Shown: piece by piece, positions 48,338 to 52,129 of the stretch
How positions within the stretch are numbered: the stretch's first letter is position 1
How the letters are laid out: each line of letters begins with the position of its first letter
From: JASMTM01 sp964441735
GTDB taxonomy: Bacteria > Thermotogota > Thermotogae > Petrotogales > Kosmotogaceae
Assembly: GCA_964441735.1 (NCBI GenBank)
Contig: CAYTVB010000013.1
Span: forward strand, 1-52,129
Length of the DNA: 52,129 bases
Reading direction: 5' to 3'
Position numbers and translations under genes: made by a program
Notes under the pieces: model-generated
Database searches by the model: none
What the model was told of the DNA's origin: nothing
What the model saw: the letters and a program-made list of their open reading frames with translations, nothing else

Positions 48338-50479
48338 TCAACGTTTCATTAAATGTAGAGATATTCTTTCTCTTTCGAGGTCAACACTTAATACCCTGAC
48401 CTTAACTATTTGACCAATTGAAACCACTTCCAGTGGATCTTTCACGTGTCTACCCATTTTAGACTTGTGAATTAAACCATCCTGCTTTACTCCGATATCA
48501 ACAAAAGCACCAAAATCTACAACATTTCTTACAGTTCCCTCAAGAATCATATCTGGTTGTAATTGTTCCATGGTCATCACATCATCTCTTAGAAGGGGTT
48601 TTTCCAGTTCTTCTCTGGGATCCAATCCAGGTTTTTGTAGTGATTTTACAATGTCACGAAGGGTTATCACACTTATGTCATGTTTTTTTGAGAAATCTTT
48701 ACACTGAAATTTGCTGAGTGCTTTCTGAATCTCCTGCTTTTTATCGATCAAATCTTTCGAAGAAAAACCAGTGTGCTGGAGTATTTTTTCTGCAATTTCA
48801 TATGATTCTGGATGAACTGTTGTGCTGTCAAGTGGATTATTCCCTCCAATTATTCTACAAAAACCTGCTGCCTGTTCAAAAGCAACCGGTCCTATTCCAT
48901 CTACGGAAAGTAATTCTTTCCTGTTAGAAAACGCACCACTTTCAGAACGTCTTTCAACTATGTTTCGAGCAGTGTTTTTATTTAGTCCCGAAATATATTT
49001 GAGCAGGTGGAAAGAAGCCGTGTTTAGGTTTACCCCGGCAAAATTCACAGCTGATTCAACCTCTCTGTCCAATGATTTTTTTAGTTTTTGTTTGCTTAGA
49101 TCATGCTGGTACATACCAACACCAAGTGATTCAGGTGTTATTTTCACGTATTCTGCAAGCGGATCCTGAACCCTTCGTGCTATTGAAATCGCGCCACGGG
49201 TTGTTACATCATAATTAGGAAATTCTTCAACAGCTGTTTTGGATGCAGAATAAACTGAGGCACCTGCTTCAGATACAATTAGATATTTGCATGCAAGCTT
49301 ATGTTTTTTAATCATGTTTGTAACAAAGTCTCTGGTTTCTCTGGAAGCTGTACCATTACCAATTGCAATAATCTCAATGTTTAGTTGTCTTATCGCTCCT
49401 GCTACCTTGGCTTCTGAGGGAAGTATTTCATTTTTAGGTGGTGTGGGGAATATTGTGTCGTGATATATAGGATTACCTTCTCTGTCTATAACTGCAATTT
49501 TACAACCTGTTCTGTATCCAGGATCGATTCCCATAGCGATTTTCTCTCCAAGGGGAGGCTGCAATAGTAGGTTTCGAAGATTTTCTGCAAAAACAGAAAT
49601 AGCACGGTTCTCCGCCTGATCTTTTAGTTGTGATCTAATTTCTCTCTCGACCGAAGGGATTATCAATCTTGTTAAAGAATCATTTACAGTTTTCTTTAGC
49701 TCTTCAAAATAGGCAAGTTGTGCGCTGTAATCTTTGATTTTAAGAATATCGACAGTGAAATTTCTTGAGACCTCAAAGCTCACCTTCAATTTATTCTCTC
49801 TTTCAGCTCTGAAAATCGCAAGTATCTGATGTGCTGCCAGCTGTCCTATGGGACGTTTAAATGAGTAATAATTGCCGTAGATACCCTTTTCATCTTCCTC
49901 GTCTCCTTTGATAGATTCTAACCTTGCATTTTCTTCAAAGATATTTTTTACATGTTTTCTAATATCTGCTGATTGTGAGAGTTTTTCAGCAATTATGTCG
50001 CAGGATCCGTCTATTGCCTCTTCAACGCTGTTAACGCCTTTATCTCTTTGCACAAAGTTTTCTATAAATTCCATATCTTTTTTTGATGCAGTTTCTATAA
50101 ATTCAGCCAGCTTCAATAATCCTTTTTTTCTCGCTTTGTCAGCTCTTGTTTCTTTTTTACTCTTATATGGTAAGTAAAGGTTCTCAAGTTCCTGAAGTGT
50201 TTCAGCTTTAAGTAAGCTGTTTTTCAACTCCGATGTCATTTTGTCCTTTTTTTCAATGGCCTTCATTATATTTTGACGTCTTTCGTCCAGTTTTCTTAGA
50301 TTTTCGAGATTGTCTGAGATATCTCTTAACTGGGTTTCGTTAAGCTCTCCGGTGTTTTCTTTCCTGTATCGCGAAATAAAAGGAATGGTTTTTCCTTCAT
50401 CGAGAAGCTTTACTGCGTTTTCTACCTTCCATCTTGCTATATTAAGCATTTGAGAAATCTTAGAAACATAATCCTTCAT
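48338..50479 (-). CDS. tex: Tex-family RNA-binding transcription accessory protein
   Basis: A 713-residue nucleic-acid-binding protein. Order of domains: N-terminal helical Tex region (VSKISQMLNIARWKVENAVKLLDEG, TIPFISRYRKENTGELNE), YqgF-like domain (MGIDPGYRTGCKIAVID), helix-hairpin-helix pair (KYISGLNKNTARNIVERRSESG, LLSVDGIGPVAFEQAAGF) and a C-terminal S1 domain (GTVRNVVDFGAFVDIGVKQDGLIH). Homologues bind single-stranded RNA and affect transcription and stress responses. The ATG follows GGGAGGATTTTTC. It is convergent with the ICMT/PlsC fusion and divergent from the CofE-like gene. Confidence 0.96.
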   Translation of the reverse strand: MKDYVSKISQMLNIARWKVENAVKLLDEGKTIPFISRYRKENTGELNETQLRDISDNLENLRKLDERRQNIMKAIEKKDKMTSELKNSLLKAETLQELENLYLPYKSKKETRADKARKKGLLKLAEFIETASKKDMEFIENFVQRDKGVNSVEEAIDGSCDIIAEKLSQSADIRKHVKNIFEENARLESIKGDEEDEKGIYGNYYSFKRPIGQLAAHQILAIFRAERENKLKVSFEVSRNFTVDILKIKDYSAQLAYFEELKKTVNDSLTRLIIPSVEREIRSQLKDQAENRAISVFAENLRNLLLQPPLGEKIAMGIDPGYRTGCKIAVIDREGNPIYHDTIFPTPPKNEILPSEAKVAGAIRQLNIEIIAIGNGTASRETRDFVTNMIKKHKLACKYLIVSEAGASVYSASKTAVEEFPNYDVTTRGAISIARRVQDPLAEYVKITPESLGVGMYQHDLSKQKLKKSLDREVESAVNFAGVNLNTASFHLLKYISGLNKNTARNIVERRSESGAFSNRKELLSVDGIGPVAFEQAAGFCRIIGGNNPLDSTTVHPESYEIAEKILQHTGFSSKDLIDKKQEIQKALSKFQCKDFSKKHDISVITLRDIVKSLQKPGLDPREELEKPLLRDDVMTMEQLQPDMILEGTVRNVVDFGAFVDIGVKQDGLIHKSKMGRHVKDPLEVVSIGQIVKVRVLSVDLERERISLHLMKR

Positions 50480-50539
50480 GAAAAATCCTCCCGGCTCAAT
50501 CGATGCACAAAGTATTCAGTGGTTTTCTTTAATGGTAAA

Positions 50540-50545
50540 ATTATA
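50540..50545 (-). promoter_or_regulatory. Candidate -10 box for tex
   Basis: TATAAT on the minus strand (50545 to 50540) preceded directly by TG lies about 60 bases before the tex ATG in the 121-bp divergent region. No convincing -35 is seen at 17 bases. The plus-strand CofE-like gene has only weak -10 candidates (TATACA at 50542, CATAAT at 50562). Confidence 0.35.
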
Positions 50546-50600
50546 CAGCACTTATTAAATGCATAATCTAATTGTTTGTAAAAAAAGGGGAGAACTATCT

Positions 50601-51554
50601 GTGGAAAAAAAAGAATCAAATAATTTAAGCGTCTATCCGATAAAATTCACAAATCCTTTATTGCCTGAAGAAACAAAAAGCATGGAAACAGGAGAAGTCA
50701 TAATAGAAAGATTGAAGAACAATGAACTAGAGATCCAGGATAAAGATATATTTGTCATAACATCTAAAATGGCTTCATTGTTTGAAGGTAGAACATTTAA
50801 AATATCTGACGTGCATCCTTCGATGAAAGCACGTTTTCTTGCAAAAGTTTTCAAGAAAGATCCAGGAGAAATGCAGCTAATTGTTGATGAAGGAAAACCA
50901 TTATTGGTTATCCCCTTTAAGAAAATAGTTAAAAATAGAAAAATGTGGTCCAGGATGCTTCAACTCTCTGCAGATCATGAGGGAATGAAAAAAGCACTGG
51001 AAATTTCAAGATTTGTTTTTATCATAAACAATCATGCAACTTTTCTGGATGATGCAGGAATTGATTTTTCCAATGCAAGTGAAGAATACGTGACGATGCT
51101 TCCTAAAAATCCTTGCGAGTCAGCCAGAAAAATCAGAGAATCGTTAAAGGAGCACACAGGTAAAGATGTGGCAGTAATTATAACAGACACTGTGTCTCTG
51201 GTAGGTAGGATCGGTTCACAGGATATTGCAATTGGTTATTCAGGTATCGACCCCGTGACCAGAAAAAGTGGGAGCAAAGATATTTTTGGCAAACATCACC
51301 TTGGTGGTAACGATTGTGTGATTGACTCCATTGCCGGTATTGCAGGTATGGTGATGGGACAGACGAACGAACTTACACCAATGGCTTTGATACGTGGATA
51401 TGATTATGTAGAAGAAAATGAAAACAACAAAATGTGTATGGATCTTTTAACCTATCCTGAAGGTACAACGTTTAGATCTGTATTTTTGTCTTTAGCAACA
51501 ACTATTTGGTATCATTTACTAAATGTCATCACTTTTTGGATGCCTTCAAAGTGA
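50601..51554 (+). CDS. CofE-like (coenzyme F420-0:L-glutamate ligase family) protein
   Basis: A 317-residue protein resembling the F420 glutamate ligase family. The family pattern appears in ETGEVIIERLKNNELEIQDKDIFVITSKMASL (start and strand-helix core), PCESARKIRESLKEHTGKDVAVIITDT, RIGSQDIAIGYSGIDP and CVIDSIAGIAGMVMGQTNE. GTG 50601 has GGGGAG eight bases upstream and is preferred over an ATG at 50559 with no ribosome site. No other F420 gene is in the window, so it may act on another substrate in this lineage. The C-terminal tail (VFLSLATTIWYHLLNVITFWM) is unexpectedly hydrophobic. Confidence 0.75.
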   Translation: MEKKESNNLSVYPIKFTNPLLPEETKSMETGEVIIERLKNNELEIQDKDIFVITSKMASLFEGRTFKISDVHPSMKARFLAKVFKKDPGEMQLIVDEGKPLLVIPFKKIVKNRKMWSRMLQLSADHEGMKKALEISRFVFIINNHATFLDDAGIDFSNASEEYVTMLPKNPCESARKIRESLKEHTGKDVAVIITDTVSLVGRIGSQDIAIGYSGIDPVTRKSGSKDIFGKHHLGGNDCVIDSIAGIAGMVMGQTNELTPMALIRGYDYVEENENNKMCMDLLTYPEGTTFRSVFLSLATTIWYHLLNVITFWMPSK

Positions 51555-51566
51555 CAAAAAAAATTG

Positions 51567-51595
51567 TTGACACGTGTATTTGGGCGTGATAGAAT
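51567..51595 (+). promoter_or_regulatory. Consensus promoter for tRNA-Ser and tRNA-Arg
   Basis: TTGACA (51567-51572), 17 bases, TAGAAT (51590-51595), with a TG-type extension just before the -10 box. tRNA-Ser begins 11 bases downstream of the -10 box. Confidence 0.82.
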
Positions 51596-51606
51596 CTTTT
51601 AGGAAC

Positions 51607-51699
<93 letters not shown>

Positions 51700-51703
51700 T
51701 TCT

Positions 51704-51780
51704 GTGCCCGTAGCTCAGCTGGATAGAGCGCTAGATTGCGGATCTGGAGGCCGGGCGTTCGAATCGCCCCGGGCACGCCA
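51704..51780 (+). tRNA. tRNA-Arg (anticodon GCG)
   Basis: Acceptor GTGCCCG pairs with CGGGCAC, then G and encoded CCA. D arm GCTC/GAGC, anticodon stem CTAGA/TCTGG (one T-G pair) with loop TTGCGGA, giving anticodon GCG; T loop TTCGAAT. Most bacteria read CGU/CGC with an ACG anticodon edited to inosine, so G34 is worth noting. It lies six bases after tRNA-Ser. Confidence 0.93.
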
Positions 51781-51783
51781 CTT

Positions 51784-52129
51784 CTAGTTATTTATATCAT
51801 CTGTAAAATTGTTATATTTTTCATTTTGTACATTTTTATTATAATGGTTTTCTTCTACCAATAATTTGGCTATGGTATTCATTACATCATCTGGCTTTGC
51901 TACACCGTATATACAATTTTTTGGATTGGCGATGAATTCCTTTTCAGTTGACGTTTTCCCCATGAATGCGCCAGCACCGGTGTTTTTTGCACCTATGCCT
52001 GCACCCATTCCGCCAAATACGCCTGTATCACCTGCCCCCATACCGGAAGATGTTACGGGAATTACATGTCCTACACCAAGCAAACATTCAATAATAGAAC
52101 GCTTTTTCATAACATTGGTTATGTTTTTT
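51784..52129 (-). CDS. Glycine-rich protein, possibly GerW/YtfJ-like (5' end outside window)
   Basis: A minus-strand frame ending at 51784 and open to the window edge. The visible part has a hydrophobic strand (GVGHVIPVTSSGMGAGDTG), a glycine/alanine-rich stretch (GGMGAGIGAKNTGAGAFMG) and a shorter polar C-terminus (KPDDVMNTIAKLL). The IPV strand followed by a Gly-rich segment is reminiscent of the GerW/YtfJ family, but the match is loose and I would not assign a function. An ATG at 52110 has no ribosome site, so the true start is probably upstream. The stop lies four bases from the CCA of tRNA-Arg, on the opposite strand. Confidence 0.55.
   Translation of the reverse strand, partial: KNITNVMKKRSIIECLLGVGHVIPVTSSGMGAGDTGVFGGMGAGIGAKNTGAGAFMGKTSTEKEFIANPKNCIYGVAKPDDVMNTIAKLLVEENHYNKNVQNEKYNNFTDDINN

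Overview
The window looks like a chromosomal segment of a Thermotogae bacterium. It is A+T-rich and densely packed. Clues to the lineage are a NusG with a large domain inserted in its NGN domain, a beta' subunit with a large N-terminal insertion, rho next to a ROK glucokinase (as in Thermotoga maritima), an endonuclease V that aligns with the T. maritima enzyme down to residue numbering, and frequent TTG and GTG starts behind strong GGAGGTGA-type ribosome sites. A genus in or near Kosmotogaceae/Mesotoga is a guess; the phylum-level call is much firmer. I saw no insertion sequences, CRISPR arrays, phage genes or rRNA genes.

Layout. 1-2484: rho (5' end outside the window) and a ROK kinase. 2459-3145: endonuclease V on the minus strand. 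3224-18898: one tightly packed plus-strand run of dnaN, ispF and then a type IV pilus/type II secretion-like assembly set in the order pilC, pseudopilin, pilM, pilN, pilO, pilP and a secretin. The secretin is the standout: 3,296 residues against the usual 600-900. Its last 400 residues look like an ordinary PilQ (STN, N1, secretin barrel). About 2,650 residues of tandem KH-like modules (about 39 copies of about 68 residues) sit between an N-terminal AMIN/STN-like region and that PilQ core. In the middle of the array, four-module blocks repeat with an exact 834-bp period, so part of the array grew by recent duplication.

18895-29908: a MEMO-family gene overlapping the secretin, a small beta-barrel-like exported protein, an RseC-like membrane protein, mutS2, acpS, ligA and a cysteine desulfurase, then the conserved set yicC, remA, gmk, rpoZ, coaBC. 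29952-42344: a consensus promoter, tRNA-Thr, tRNA-Tyr, then rpmG, secE, nusG, rplK, rplA, rplJ, rplL, rpoB and rpoC, with an L10 leader and attenuator before rplJ, a hairpin before rpoB and a strong terminator after rpoC. 42387-48336: an M32 carboxypeptidase, then a chain of overlapping genes (DMT permease, response regulator, histidine kinase, and an unusual ICMT-like/PlsC-like/zinc-ribbon fusion). 48338-50479: tex on the minus strand. 50601-52129: a CofE-like ligase, tRNA-Ser, tRNA-Arg(GCG), and the 3' part of a glycine-rich minus-strand gene that runs off the window.

Functionally the window joins the transcription and translation core (Rho, NusG, L11, L1, L10, L7/L12, RNA polymerase beta, beta' and omega) with DNA replication and repair (DnaN, MutS2, LigA, Nfi) and an envelope-spanning pilus/secretion machine. 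The giant secretin is the best candidate for an undescribed system. I infer, without proof, that its long periplasmic array is an adaptation to the detached outer sheath (toga) of Thermotogae.
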